The notes: a model not told the origin generated them from the letters alone. Counted from the first letter of the stretch, positions 28,755 to 40,849 are shown. The stretch is 64,000 nt of DNA from Rhizopus arrhizus (GCA_024220505.1 JAKZZE010000024.1:124001-188000); one strand, 5' to 3'. Program-made: numbers and translations.

Positions 28755-31251
28755 TTATTCATTTCGATGTTGGATGATGGGTGTTAAAAACGTGTTTCCA
28801 TTCAACATTTGTGTGGTTGCAACTAAATAATCACGTCCTACAACGCACAGTTTTAGATTAAAATTAGAAAATCTTATTCTTTCTTTACCTTCGTCGTGTT
28901 GTGCTAGGAATCGAATAGCAGACACTTCTGTATGTGTGCAACCACCTAAAAAGAAAACAATAGTCGTCTTACCATGCTGAAGTCCGTGCTTCTTGGCTCT
29001 TGCCATGGCTGCATTTGTCTCAGGTCCATATTCAACTGTCTGCTTAACTTCAAATGATTGTCCAGGCAACAGCTTTAAAATATCCTCTGATCCCGAACGC
29101 CATCCAGTTGTATTAACCAGATTAGCCGTATTACTCACATATGAAAACAAGCTGGCTGTACTAGCTGTGCTAGGAGGCGCTTTTTGCATCGCACTTTGAA
29201 CAAGTCGTATGCTGAGCGGAGCGTAACCTGAATAAACGTATGATATATCATTTGGATGAAATTCGTCTACATCATCCACAATCAACTTTAACAAACGTCG
29301 ACACTGTGCAAAGCTAAACTTGTTGTTACTGTTGGGACGCTTCTTAATCCAGAGTCCCAATTTTTCAAGACGATGTAAGGTTTCAATATGCTCATAACCA
29401 TAGGTTTGTGTAATTTCTCTTTCGAAATGATCAAATATCTTGGGCTTGAGTCCGCCTTGAGCCAAGGACATCAGACAGAGTAATCGGAGTACTTGGACAA
29501 GTGGTTTTTGACGATTAATCATTTCTTCTATATATTCTGACTCTTTATTGCCATCAATACCAGCCACCACATCTAACAAGTGTTAAAAGGTAAAATAAAT
29601 ACTAATATCTTATTTTTACTTTGTTGCACTTCTAATACTTTGTTAAATTCGTCTGTTACTGTATTTGCAATAATCTCTTCTGCTATTCCGGTATCTATCA
29701 TCACACAAAGATAAGCTACTTTACCTATAAGTTAATTATTCTTTCTTTACGTATTCTTAAGAACTGGTGTTCCTGTTGAAGTTCCCCTAATCTACCCACA
29801 AAATCACGTATCTGAGCTACCGTCTTTGCATTATGCCTTTCCTAAAATTGGCTTTAGAACTACAAATGCCGCAAACATGTTTTTGTGTACCTCATAATTT
29901 TCATTGATTCTTTTAGCTACTTTGTTTAATATCCCACCCACTACAGCAAAATTTTGATCCCTTAACTGTGCAAATAGCTTATCTGACGAATTCAAGACAT
30001 ATTTTTTCTTTTTTGCAGGTGATGCAGAAGAAGTGGGTGGTCCCTTGGGTGGAGTAGTTTGATTAGCATTGACTAAATTAGCATCTAACTCTACAAAGCC
30101 TATGTCAATCTGTATTAACAACCGCATAAAGAAATAGACAGAGGACCCTTACAGTGTTTAACGCCCATTATTTCATCGATTAAACCTTCATAAGTGAGTT
30201 GAGTACAAAGCGGTGTGACAAGATCCAGATTACGGTCAATGATAATGATTTGATCCACATGGTTTGATATTGTGTTTAATAATGTGTTTGTCTTGGTTGC
30301 TTCAGTCATGACATGTTCTCTTCTCATACGCAACAACATATCCGCCAGTTGCTATCATACAGTCAATATTGTTATAATAGGTATACTATTTAGACTCATA
30401 CCTTGGCTGCATCTCCTTTACCAATAATCCTAGGAAATAGACCATAGATGGATTGAAGTCTCATTATTGACTTTGCTGCATAATAAATAGCAGTTTGATC
30501 TCCGTCCTATACAATTATGAATACAATAGTCATCAATGTAGGATTAGTAACCTATATACCAAATAAATTTCTTTCCAAGTTGAAGGGTCCAATTCCATTG
30601 AGATCAAATCATCTTCACAAGGTATCCAATCCATAGCATAATCTCCAATAGTTATATCTCCCTTGACACCTTCTTCTTCTAACACGCGTTCACAAATCAT
30701 TGTACGTTCAGGTACAAAATAAAGCCAGCAATCAACTTTACTTGATTTTGAAAAATGCTTAATATGACCTACACACACAATTATTTCACAAGTGATAAAG
30801 GGAATTTTCTAAGTGACTTACTGGCAATATAACGCATATATTTTAGTTTTGGTCTACAAATATAAATTAAACCAGGACATTCTGTTTCAAGCGTATCTGA
30901 TTCGAGATGATAAATCTTTTCAACACCGTGATCCTAAGAGAAAATGAAAAGTAATGAATACGATTTATGAAACAAGTACAAAAGTGTATGTACCTTAAGT
31001 AGAGTGAATTCTGCAATTAAGCTAAGTGGTCCTGTTATGGTTGGATCCAGTACAAGTCCCTTTTTTCCTCGTACCTTTTCCAGCAAATTAACCAATTGTT
31101 AAATTTAATCTTTTAAGTTTACTTTGTCTAGTATTTCAGGTAATTCCTTTCTTGATAATTCTCGAAGTTTAGCTAAATTCAAAGGCGTGTTTCCTAAATG
31201 ACTTGCTGTTGGTGCTGATGCTGCAGTTGCTGTATTATTATTTGTATTCAT
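28755..31251 (-). CDS. VPS33: VPS33, Sec1/Munc18 subunit of HOPS/CORVET, about 675 aa
   Basis: Ten exons join in phase: 31251-31123, 31074-30994, 30933-30822, 30768-30560, 30506-30402, 30351-30153, 30099-29891, 29841-29751, 29694-29620 and 29572-28755. Family signatures include KGLVLDPTITGPLSLIAEF near the start, HVDQIIIIDRNLDLVTPLCT and QLTYEGLIDEIMG. GGLKPKIFDHFEREITQTYGYEH, DISYVYSGYAPLSIRLVQ and the C-terminal TTIVFFLGGCTHTEVSAIRFL are also present. VPS33 clasps SNARE bundles during endosome and vacuole fusion. Placement of the exon 6/7 junction uses a second AG after an in-frame stop would otherwise result. The gene is divergent from the RWDD2-like gene, with 130 bp between start codons. 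Confidence 0.95.
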
Positions 31252-31381
31252 TCTAGCACCAAAAATGAAAAAGAAAGAGGATGTTTCAAAATAGAATATA
31301 AACTCCTCCTCAAACTTGACACACACTCTCTTGAGCAAGTCACTCTCAAAGATTATCTAAAATCTCTTTTTCTTTTTTATA

Positions 31382-32300
31382 ATGTTAAGTTATTGTCAAG
31401 ATGTTATTGACACTATAGAATTATTAAGATCTATCTTCTTTGATGAAGAATTTGAATTTTCTAGTCAAGAAGATCAGCAAGTTTTCGAGTCCCTGATAGA
31501 AGAAGTGATACCAAAAGAAAAGGAGTATTTGGAGGTGACTATTAAGACACCTGTCGCCGAGAGTGACGTACACTTGGTATTTTACTGTCAGATAGCATTG
31601 ATGGATTCAAAAGGATATCGATTGACGCTTCCATCAAGCGAAAATGGGTGGTTGAACAGGCAAGATCATGAACAATTAACAGCGTACCTGAATGAAAAAA
31701 ATGACAAACAAGAGGACAGAGCATCAGAGATCCTGGAAAACATACAACAAGTAAAATCTGTAGCGGAATCTATTGTCATGGAGCAACAAGAGGAAAAGAA
31801 AGAAATGATAAAGAATGACAAGAAGCCGATTGAGTTTTTAAGAGAGTGGATTTGGTTTCCAATGATTTATACGAGAGAAAAGGTAATTTGAATGGTAACA
31901 AAGACCAATGCTAATGAATGGAAGTTAGAGAGGACACATTATCGATTGGGCACCGAGCTATCAAATCACAGGCTTTTTATGCCCAGGCAAACCAGGCTGC
32001 ATGTGTCTTGAAGGAAGCAAAGAAAAAGTAGCTCAGTTTATACATGACATCAAGACCATCAGCTGGTCTGATATCCCACCTTCTCATAAAAAAATGACAT
32101 CTCAATGGAAAGAACACGTTGAATGTGACAGTAAAGCACAATTTGAGTCAAATCGACTATTTAAAGACATGACTGAAATTAAATTTGATATTCACGGTAA
32201 ATTCGCCAACCACAATGATTTAAACAAGCTACAAACATGGATGGAAAAGAAAGGTTGTGGAAAAGCTTTTGATTATTTATTTGAATGCCGTGAAACGTAG
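31382..32300 (+). CDS. RWD domain protein, RWDD2-like (RWD + DUF1115), 290 aa
   Basis: Two exons (31382-31882 and 31929-32300) join in phase. Residues about 5-130 form an RWD fold with VFYCQIALMDSKGYRLTLPS. The C-terminal DUF1115-like part contains EWIWFPMIYTREK, then DWAPSYQITGFLCPGKPGCMCLEG and KFANHNDLNKLQTWMEKKGCG, as in RWDD2 proteins. Biochemical function of RWDD2 is not established; RWD folds usually mediate protein-protein contacts. It shares a short divergent promoter with VPS33. Confidence 0.88.
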
Positions 32301-32411
32301 ACTATTTATTTGTGTATTTATTTTTGCATATAAAAAAGGGCTTCATTTCTTCTTTTCTTTCCTTTTTTTTTCTTTTTTTTTTTTTTTCTTTTTCTTTTTT
32401 TAATTGGAAAA

Positions 32412-33938
32412 ATGTTATTTTGGACAAAACTATTAACGACAAGCCATGCTTGCTCAACAAGCATTCATCCATTTTTAATTTTATATTATTTTTATCATTT
32501 ACATCTCAATGTGTCTATAATTTGTTTATTATTCACTTCAACTGTTTTGATAAGGATACCTTCTGCCATGATTTGGATACGACTGATTGATCGACATCCT
32601 CACCTTCATGGAGTCTTGACTGGTTTATTAACTGCCATTGGCACATTGGGAATTCTACTTGTATTGTCTATACCGCCTCTTTGGACTGTCTTCATCTTAC
32701 CAGCTGCCATTGTTTCATGTGTGTTGGACGGACTGTTTTTTCAACCCATTGAGGTCGTGATTGATAGTGCTATCGTCAAGATCTTGGGTGAATATAAAAT
32801 ATTGTATGGTGAGACATTCAAAGCAAAAGCAAAATTCGAGTTCTTTCTTCAAAAAGCTAACAATGTTGCATGTGTGTGTAGGTCATGAGAGAAAGTGGGG
32901 TAAATACACATCTGCTTTAATGACACTTGCCATTGCTTATTTCTTAAAGGATGATCATGACTTTGACACACTTATAGTCATCCTACTTGTTGGATCGGTC
33001 GCCCTCTTCTTACTCTCACTCTCCACTAACGTTCAACCTGCAGACCCTACCTTATTGTTAGGCCGTCAGGTACAACAACAGCAACCTCTTTTGAACTCCG
33101 AAATTGTCTATAGACCTTATCATCTCTTTGGCGAGCATCTTTCTCACATCTCAGAAGAGGATGCAAGCATGTTGCAGCGTATGACAACTACACACTCGAA
33201 ATTGATTGACACAACATCTTCCATTACAGACGAATATCCTTCATTTGAATTGGCTCGCTTACCTTATCCACCTATTTCTTGCTTCATTGTCAGCCTATCT
33301 CTCTTTTATTATACAGAACAAGAAGAAGAAGAAGAAGACAAAAGAAAAGAAAAAGGGATTTTGTATTGTTTGTTCTTTTTAGGTATTGTGTTTGGTATGA
33401 CACAACCTTTCATGTATCTTGTATTGTATGATACATTCAAGGTGTCTATGTCCATCATTGGTCTTGTAGGCTTCATGTCTATTATGTCACCTTTACTAGC
33501 AGATCATTTATTTAAACATCTACAGTGCTGGATCAAGTTGACGACAGTACTCTCATTCTTGGGCTTACTTTTATCTTGTCTTGCATTCATGTTTTTAATC
33601 CCTGATTCTATTTCAACTCAAATCATCGTAGTTCTTTTACAACTATGTCAAGGTAAATTATAATGTTGTGTTTTATGATATAATACTAGAGTAAAAGAGT
33701 AGGCCTTTCATTTCAACTGATTTGGTTATCAGCTATTCATCAAGTGAATACAATGTTATTCACAGACGACAAACGCATGGTATTAAAAGGTAGCATGTCT
33801 ATGGCTTACAATTATCTGGGATTTGCAATGGGTATGATGGTGTCTAGTTATTTATTATCCAATCAAGTTTATACCTCTATTTATCAATATTCCATTCCAT
33901 TCACACTTGCCAGTGCCCTCGTACGCTTTTTTATTTAA
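32412..33938 (+). CDS. MFS-like multi-spanning membrane protein, 467 aa
   Basis: Three exons (32412-32808, 32882-33652, 33703-33938) join in phase. The protein has roughly 10-12 hydrophobic segments and an internal loop rich in Gln and acidic residues (about residues 200-290), the layout of MFS transporters with a long central loop. The motif DGLFFQPIEVVIDSAIVKILGEYKILYGHERKWGK, in helix 3-4 territory (only parts are diagnostic: VIDSAI...G...YGHERKWG), resembles the MFS_1_like group, where an acidic residue in helix 4 and YGxxRxWG follow each other. Substrate unknown. A T-rich leader precedes the start, and the first Met is followed by a hydrophobic stretch, so the exact start could be a later Met (MIWIRLIDRHP, 32571). 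Confidence 0.75.
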
Positions 33939-34023
33939 TGTCCGACATTCACCTACTTCATATATCCCCTTTTCTCTCTCTCATCACCTTCCTCCCCCTC
34001 TTACTTTTTCTTCATAATAAAGA

Positions 34024-34433
34024 ATGGTAAATTATCGATTTACAAAGAATATGACAGATGGATGAATAAGCGAGATGGATGGATGTATTAATTTATTAAG
34101 TAGACCAAAGGTACCAGTTCATTCGGTAAGCGTCACACCAAGTCTCACACCTTATGTCGTCGTTGTGGCAATCGCGCCTTCCACAAACAAAAGAAGACCT
34201 GTGCTCAATGTGGATACCCTGCTGCCAAGATTAGATCTTTCAACTGGTCCGAAAAGGGAAAGAGAAGAAAGACTACCGGTACCGGTCGTATGGCTCACTT
34301 GAAGGAAGTTCACCGTCGTTTCAAGAACGGCTTCCGTGAAGGTAATTAGGTCATGTAGAATTATATTATTTTGAAATTAAACGAGCTTGAAATAGGTTCT
34401 CAAGCCAAGAAGCAAGTTGCCGCCTCTGCTTAA
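34024..34433 (+). CDS. RPL37: 60S ribosomal protein eL37, 92 aa
   Basis: Three exons: the start codon alone (34024-34026), then 34104-34341 and 34396-34433. The ATG is directly followed by GTAAAT, and exon 2 opens [15 protein letters not shown], the universal eL37 N-terminus. The zinc ribbon is intact (LCRRCG...CAQCGYP), as are [20 protein letters not shown] and the [10 protein letters not shown] end. A one-codon first exon is common in fungal ribosomal protein genes. Codon choice is strongly biased, fitting high expression. It converges with the G-alpha gene. Confidence 0.97.
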
Positions 34434-34594
34434 AGAGTTCAACAATCGATATCGACAGTAAACAGCAACAAATAAAAAAAAAGGATGAAAAAGAGAAAAT
34501 GTGATTATTATGATTGTAAAAAGAAGAAAAAATGAGAGAGGAGAGGGGAGGATTTATACAAAGGTTTAGTGAAAGAGAAAGTGAAGGAGAAGGA

Positions 34595-35956
34595 TTATAA
34601 GATGCCTGAGTCTTTTAAATGATTTTCAATAATGGTTTTTTTGATTGCTTTAAATACGTGAGAAATCTATTTAAATTAAGTTAGTTTTCTGTGTGAAAAG
34701 TAAATATTATGCGCCTACATTGGATGTATTTGTTGCCTGAGTTAAACTAGAAAAGAAAGATGAGTAAAGAAAAGATGTTGCTAAATTGAGCTTACTGTGG
34801 ATAGATGACTAATTTTGCTCTATTAGCTTGACTAAATCTCCACAAGATATATTTCGCTGCCTTATTCTGATCAGGTCCACCGCCATAATCAGGAAAGAAC
34901 TTTTCCATTGGTATTTTCTTGATCTTTTCTTGGAAAATGTCAATTTTGTTTAGAAATAGAATGATGCTTGTCCTCAAAAACCATCGACTATTCACCACGG
35001 ATTCAAATAACACGAGACTTTCGAGCATACGATTCTACTGAACATATTAGCTACGAGTAAAAAGCTTATTATCCAAATTACCTGACGGGATTCTTCAAGC
35101 AAGACTTGATCATATTCTGATAGTGAAACACAAAACATGATTGAATTGACTGCTTCAAAACAATGAATCCATTTTTTTCTTTCTGATCTTTGTCCTCCTA
35201 CATCAAACATGCTTCATGATTATTAATAGAATAGATCATGGTTGAATTTCTTATAAATGCTTACTGTATACTGGTCTCTTTAATCATGAATCTTGTTTCA
35301 GCAATACCCGTCGTTTTTGCTCTTGCACACAATACATCTTGTTCAGTAGGGATATAAGTGGGTTGACATAATCTTTTGATTTCATTAAAGAAACTATGAC
35401 ACATTTTATAAATATAAAAGGAGAGAAATTATAAGGAGAAAGTAAGACTTACTAGGGCGCAGAATCCATCAAATAGAATTCACTTGACCTTTCTTCCAAC
35501 AATAAGCTGGTGACTGGATCTTTCCAAACAGAAACGATCGCATCCACAACAGAAGGATCAAGCGTGTCGTTAAGGCGAAAGTTGAGGATGAGCTGTGCCT
35601 CATACTGAGATTTTTCAGAAGAGAGTTGATAATGAAATTGATCGAGTGCGTTGACAATGGCCTGTGCGGATTGAATTAAATTTCGATAAACTATCAGTTT
35701 CCAGTTGACAAGTTCTTCTTTTGTGTATCCATTTTGATGAATGATCTTCATTTGTTTGAATATAGTTGATTTACCCGACTCACCACTACCTATGTTTATG
35801 ATGAGCCTTTTTATGACTTCTATCCTCTATTAGGTTACCTAACAGCAGTATCTTGTATTCTCCTTCTAATTTTTTACTATCTTCTTCAATAGAACGATCA
35901 ATTGTGTAACTACGTATTTTTTCAGCTCTTTCTTCACTTGATATACATACACCCAT
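34595..35956 (-). CDS. heterotrimeric G protein alpha subunit, 350 aa
   Basis: Seven exons (35956-35839, 35789-35453, 35393-35265, 35211-35082, 35034-34796, 34746-34719, 34666-34595) join in phase. MGVCISSEE carries Gly2 (myristoylation) and Cys4 (palmitoylation). The P-loop GSGESGKST is split by the first intron. Switch I has RAKTTGI, including the Arg that stabilises hydrolysis. Switch II is [12 protein letters not shown] and the guanine-specificity motif is NKID. The usual TCAT motif reads TQAT. The C-terminus ends NHLKDSGIL, without the Cys at position -4 targeted by pertussis toxin. It couples seven-helix receptors to effectors at the plasma membrane. Length matches the family. Confidence 0.96.
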
Positions 35957-36086
35957 AGTAAGAAAAATGTTTATAAAAAAGAAAAAGAGAAAAAGAAAAA
36001 AAAGGGGAAAAGAGAGATAATAAGGAGTTTTATTATTACACTGGCAAAAAAAAAGACAAAGGAAAAAAAGAGGAGAAGCAAAATAT

Positions 36087-36715
36087 TTAATCTTGTTCTC
36101 CTTTTGATTTCTTTAAATAATCATCAAAACTACCAAAATAATTCTCAACACTAAAAAAAGAAGGTTTTTTTTAGTTGATTTCACAATATTACGTTGAGTG
36201 CTTACTTTTTGTAGCCTCTTTTTGAAAGATAGTCAGCTGCACTGGTACTTCGAATGCCTTTTAAACAATAAGTAACCATTTTTTTCATCTTTTTGTGGTT
36301 TTTCAAATCCATAGTTTTCCTCAAAATCCTTTTCAGAAAGATCCCAAGCAAAGTGAAATTGTTTCTATCAAATGAGAATCAATCAATGCACTCTTGTTAC
36401 TGCGTATGTACATGCGCGTGCTTACGAGTGGGACATTTTTAGCTGTTGGAATAAATCCTCCTTCAAGTTCCTTAGGTTCTCTTACGTCAAGTAAAATATA
36501 ATCCTATTTTCACAAATGAATGTCTGAGCCATATTGTATGTGCACAGATTATTTACTTGTGTATCGCTTTTAATCAACTGTTGAATATCGTCATAATGGA
36601 TTATTTTGGGTGTGCTTGTATATTCACGTCGAACAAACTTGTTAAAAGGACAAAGCACCGAACCTGCTTTTGATGGCTGCTTAAAGAATACTCGTGTTAA
36701 CATTATGGTTGACAT
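36087..36715 (-). CDS. single-domain rhodanese, probably mitochondrial, with a frame break at the active site
   Basis: Four exons are visible: 36715-36557, 36503-36426, 36364-about 36204, and the last ending at 36087. The start MSTIMLTRVFFKQPSK looks like a mitochondrial targeting sequence. The rhodanese fold is clear: YILLDVREPKELEGGFIPTAKNVPL, then FHFAWDLSEKDFEENYGFEKPQKDE. The catalytic loop VTYCLKGIRSTSAADYL (Cys nucleophile) is one base out of frame with this. The lysine codons before it lie in a run of seven A where six would keep the frame. The last exon (VENYFGSFDDYLKKSKGEQD) agrees with the loop frame. Either a single-base assembly error or a recent inactivating insertion explains this. 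Family members transfer sulfane sulfur. Confidence 0.8.
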
Positions 36716-36841
36716 TTTACACGAGAAAAAAAAGAAAAGGAAAAAAAAAAAATTTAAATTCCCCGCGTTCTTATTCATCAAGAATATTTGTCACAAAGTT
36801 ACACAGTCTACGCATGAAGAAGGTAGGATATCTATTATTTA

Positions 36842-37582
36842 TTATTTAGAGGGTATAGTATGATGGCATATTTTATTGGCATGCCGTATAACCATGACTA
36901 AGCCATCCACTGTACAGCTCATCACGGCTTCCATCAAGATATGAGTATGCCACAAAAAATGAAACTTGACGATCATCTCGGAGGACTTGACGAGTTCCAG
37001 ATGATGTTTAACTATCGCCTGGTGTTCAGGGGCTACAAATTCAAGCACATTCTGGCCAACGCATTCAATTTGATTCATCTTGCCTATTTCCTCACATTGC
37101 CGAGTGGCAAACACAATCAGAGCCTGTTCTGAATAACGGTTAAGGATCAAGCAAAACCTGGGCTCAGGTTCTACCGTGGACCAAATATCATTTTGAGGTA
37201 TCTGAATATTGGATTCCATTTGCCCGTTGAGATGAACTATAAAGCGCTCCTCGACTGAGCTGGCACGCAGTTCACTCCATTCACCAAAGACGGTGGCGAT
37301 AATCAGGTCATGGCACCAATGCAAAATGGAATTGCATCGTACGTAATGTCCATCTTTGTGACGAAGATGATAGCTAATCCAAAACGAGAAAGATTGTTGA
37401 GCATTGCTGTAATTATGGATAAGTCGAAGTGAATTTCTTTCATCTGGATGAGTTAGTGAGTAACTATCGATGCTGAGTAATTCTATAGGTGAATAACCAA
37501 GGAATTCCTGTACTCCTTCAGAGGCGTAAAGATACTTGGCATTGTTTGTGTTATCATATATTGCAATATAACTCGTATTCAT
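36842..37582 (-). CDS. PAS-domain protein, 246 aa, intronless
   Basis: One uninterrupted frame. The first PAS fold spans about resid 8-100, with YLYASEGVQEFLGYSPIELL, then SIDSYSLTHPDERNSL and FSFWISYHLRHKDGHYVRC. This is the classic PAS core with the PAC-like strand. A second, weaker PAS-like region follows (residues about 138-240: LILNRYSEQALIVFATRQ, QIECVGQNVLEFVAPEHQ). No histidine kinase, zinc finger or GAF domain is attached. The flavin-binding Cys motif of LOV domains (GRNCRFLQ-like) is absent, so it is not a blue-light receptor. It could be a small ligand- or redox-sensing adaptor. Divergent from ARP8, with a run of A then a run of T between the two starts. Confidence 0.85.
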   Translation of the reverse strand: MNTSYIAIYDNTNNAKYLYASEGVQEFLGYSPIELLSIDSYSLTHPDERNSLRLIHNYSNAQQSFSFWISYHLRHKDGHYVRCNSILHWCHDLIIATVFGEWSELRASSVEERFIVHLNGQMESNIQIPQNDIWSTVEPEPRFCLILNRYSEQALIVFATRQCEEIGKMNQIECVGQNVLEFVAPEHQAIVKHHLELVKSSEMIVKFHFLWHTHILMEAVMSCTVDGLVMVIRHANKICHHTIPSK

Positions 37583-37749
37583 TTAATTAAACATTGACAA
37601 AAAAAAAAAAAAAAGAAAAAGAAAAAAGGTAAAGAAAAGAAAAAAAGAAAAAAAAAAAGAGGAGGAGAAAATGGACTGTTACTTTTTTTTTTCCCTACTT
37701 TTACTCTTTTTCTTTTTCTTTTTTTTTTTCTCTCTCTCTTTTCACTTAA

Positions 37750-39956
37750 ATGACGGAACAAAGCCAAAACAACATTTCACATACAAACAGTTATTTAAAA
37801 AACTTGTCTCAAAAGAAATATGCTTGGATGGAAGAAGCAGCAGCAGCCATAAAACCAATGGAAATTAAACCTCAACAACAACCACGTAAATCAACGGCGA
37901 ATAAAAAGAATACCAAAAAGAGACCATCTTCACCTTCCACTGAAGAATCTCCCAAGAGATCCAAGCCAGCAAAGCAATCATCGAAATTAACGCAAGTGCA
38001 ATCATCCGAAAAACAGGAAGAACAGCAACCACAGGAGACTAAAAGGCACAAGCAACCTAGATTCAAATATACAAATTTTCCAGTCAAAGGATATCATATT
38101 TTACCTACACGTAATATCACAAGTCACTTTGCAAGAGCAGACACAAGCTTTATTCAAGGCAACAAGGCAGGTTCAGAATCCATTTTGCCTCAGGTAAGAG
38201 TTTATTCTCACTGAAACAAACATAACACTTTGATTAGGCAGATGAAGATTGGAGAGATATCATTGTCATCCATCCTGGCTCACGTAACTTGCGTATCGGA
38301 TTTGCATCGGAAGCATTTCCTTTATGTATACCTCATGTTATCGCTCGACGTATCCACCAGCAAACTACAGATATCACTGAGGAAAAAGAAGAAGAAGGTT
38401 TAACAGAAAAGCAAGAGGAAGCATTAGAAGAAATTAAGAATGAGCTAAAGTGGAGGATGAAGAATGCGAAACGTAGGGCGGTGCCTAATGCAGAAGGACA
38501 AGTGATTGGGTTTAATACGAATGCTCCCAAGGAAACGATCTTGGATCATAATGACCCTTATAAAGTAGAATGGACAGACGTGAGCCAAGATAATGAATAT
38601 TTTGTGGGCGAAAAGGTAAGCTCCTTGCTTTTGTTAAAGAAGAAAACTCATGTCTGTAAAAGGCGCTTCGTTTTCCTATCTCAAAAGATTCAGAATATCA
38701 ATTATCCTATCCTTGGAAACAAGGCACTTTGAACAACACGAGTTCTTTGAATGCTGTCCTAGGTGACCTTGAAGCGATTTGGACAACGGTGGTCACAAAT
38801 GATTTGGAAGTTGAGAAATCTGATTTTAAAGTAAAAAAAAAAAACCCTGATAGGGTGTATGATAGACATACAAATATTATTAAACACGATGCATATAGAA
38901 TTATAATGTTGTGTTGATCGTTCCAGATTTGATTGATAAAAGCTATCTTTGTGAACTCACCAGGATGCTCTTGGTTCATATGAACTTCAAGGCTGTCCTG
39001 GTCCAGCAAGAATCCGCTTGTGCCACTTATGGTGCTGGTCTGTCGACGGCCGTCGTGGTTGATGTTGGCGCCCAACGCACCAACATCACCTGTGTTGAAG
39101 ACGGTGTCTGTCAAACGGATTCACGCCTGTCGATTGCAATGGGTGGTGACGATATCACCGAGACCTTTGCTGATTTCTTGAAGGCCAACAGATTCCCTTA
39201 CAGCATGAATCTATCTTACCCTTTTGATTGGCGATTGGTGGAGGAACTCAAAGAAAAGTGGTGTACGATGAATGAGGCTGAAGTGAGTATTCAGGTCTAT
39301 GATTTCTTTGTAAGAACACCGTTTACGCAGACAACCAAGTATCAATGCAAAGTATACGAGGAGGTGTTTTTGGCACCTCTTTGCTTGGTGTATCCGGGCG
39401 TCTTGAAGAATAAAAAGGCGGTGACTTGGTCCAATAGAAAGAACGTGACGGATGATGTGATGGACGATGCCAACGTATGTTCCTCAATTGGCTATTGTAA
39501 TGTTTTGCTTATTATTTTTATAGGCACAGCAGAATAAAAATGTACTAGTAGATCCTTATCCTATTGATGTGGCTATTGCAGAATCCATTCAAGCAGCCTC
39601 TAATGGATCAGAAGAGAAATTAAAGCGTTATTTTACTAGCATCATTCTTGTTGGAGGAGGAGGTAAAATTGTGAATTTTAGTAAAGTCTTGGAAGACAGG
39701 TAAATAGATTATCATCATTTTTCTTGTTTTATAACATCTATATTATAGAGTCTTGTCTACAATCATCGCTCAACAATCCTTTATTGAACGTGTGGAGGTA
39801 TTACCGGCACCACGTGAATTAGATCCTGAAGTGATTGTTTGGAAAGGCGCGACAGTCATGAGTAAATTGGATTCAGCCAAAGAAATGTGGATTGGCGCAA
39901 AAGAATGGGAAGAAGTGGGTGCACGATGTTTAAAAGACAGAGCAGTTTTATTATAA
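37750..39956 (+). CDS. ARP8: actin-related protein ARP8 (INO80 complex), 649 aa
   Basis: Six exons (37750-38193, 38238-38615, 38663-38830, 38899-39474, 39524-39699, 39749-39956) join in phase. The N-terminus is basic and disordered, typical of Arp8. The actin fold begins at IIVIHPGSRNLRIGFASE and continues with YNVVLIVPDLIDKSYLCELTRMLL. It then has QQESACATYGAGLSTAVVVDVGAQRTNITCVEDGV, read across the central ATPase core (only short parts are diagnostic: ESACATYGAG and VVDVGAQ). ILVGGGGKIVNFSKVLEDR follows and it ends WKGATVMSKLDSAKEMWIGAKEWEEVG. ARP8 binds nucleosomes and DNA within INO80. The stop codon overlaps the last codons of the convergent DUF1749 gene by 6 nt. Confidence 0.94.
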
Positions 39957-40843
39957 AGATTGAATAAAATCCTTGACTAGGCTACAAAAATAACTCTGAG
40001 CATCCAAATGTGTTATTAAATGATCCCCATCAGGTACAATGGTCACCACTTTAATGGCATCACAAAGGGATTGATATCTAATCATCACCTCCTTTGGATC
40101 GATGCTTGATGTGTAACATTCATCTTTTTCAGAATAAACCCAACAGATGGGTCTGTGAATGTTCTGATAGAGTGTACGAATTTCTTGATCTGTCAAATCA
40201 GTGGAAAAGACATCATCATCCCCACCTTTTATTGCAAGGGATAAGAATCGATCGACCGTGATGGGTACATCTGGGTATGCAGATCGAGGTAACAATTCAG
40301 TTCCCTTGTCCTGTTCTTTTAAAGAGATAGCTAATTCCACTGTGGTTTGAAAGTGAGGAAAATTCTTGGCCATGTATTCACGATCCGAGACGGGAGCTTG
40401 TAAAATATAACCCAAAATTGTTTGATTGTATTGGCCACATTTACTATGCCAAAAACAATCCTGGCAACCTTTGAAGTCAGATTAGGTTTAGTGCTAAACC
40501 ATGCTAGCTTATTTTATTTACCTGTTGAATGACCTAAAAAGAGAATTGACTTTTTACCACGCTTGGTTGTCAAATAATGGACTAACTTATCTAATTCACT
40601 TGTATCTTTTTGTAAACTGGATATACCATAACCACTGACAGAAGAAGAAAGTTGTACTTGAGTCAAAGACCAACCAATAGACTTTAATGTGGTTTCAAGT
40701 GGTTTTAAATAAGGAACAGCATTTAAGCCATCGCCTAACCCACCAATAAAGACAATGGTCTTATCAGATTGTACAAGACCAGATTCAAATGCTATTAATC
40801 TAGCATCTTCATCATAGGTGAATAATTCACCAGAAAAGTTCAT
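39951..40843 (-). CDS. DUF1749 alpha/beta-hydrolase family protein, 279 aa
   Basis: Two exons (40843-40522 and 40468-39951) join in phase. The protein has IVFIGGLGDGLNAVPYL (oxyanion-region HGG-like turn), then LSSSVSGYGISSLQKDTSEL. The nucleophile elbow FLGHSTGCQDCFW has GHSTG with Ser. A later GGDDDVFSTDL acidic patch and VTIVPDGDHLITHL (catalytic His) complete a plausible Ser-Asp-His set. DUF1749 proteins are found across fungi and plants and are usually described as uncharacterised lipase- or esterase-like enzymes. The start is followed upstream by a 42-nt A run on the plus strand, i.e. a T run on the coding strand. The 3' end overlaps ARP8 by 6 nt tail to tail. Confidence 0.9.
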
Positions 40844-40849
40844 TTTTCG

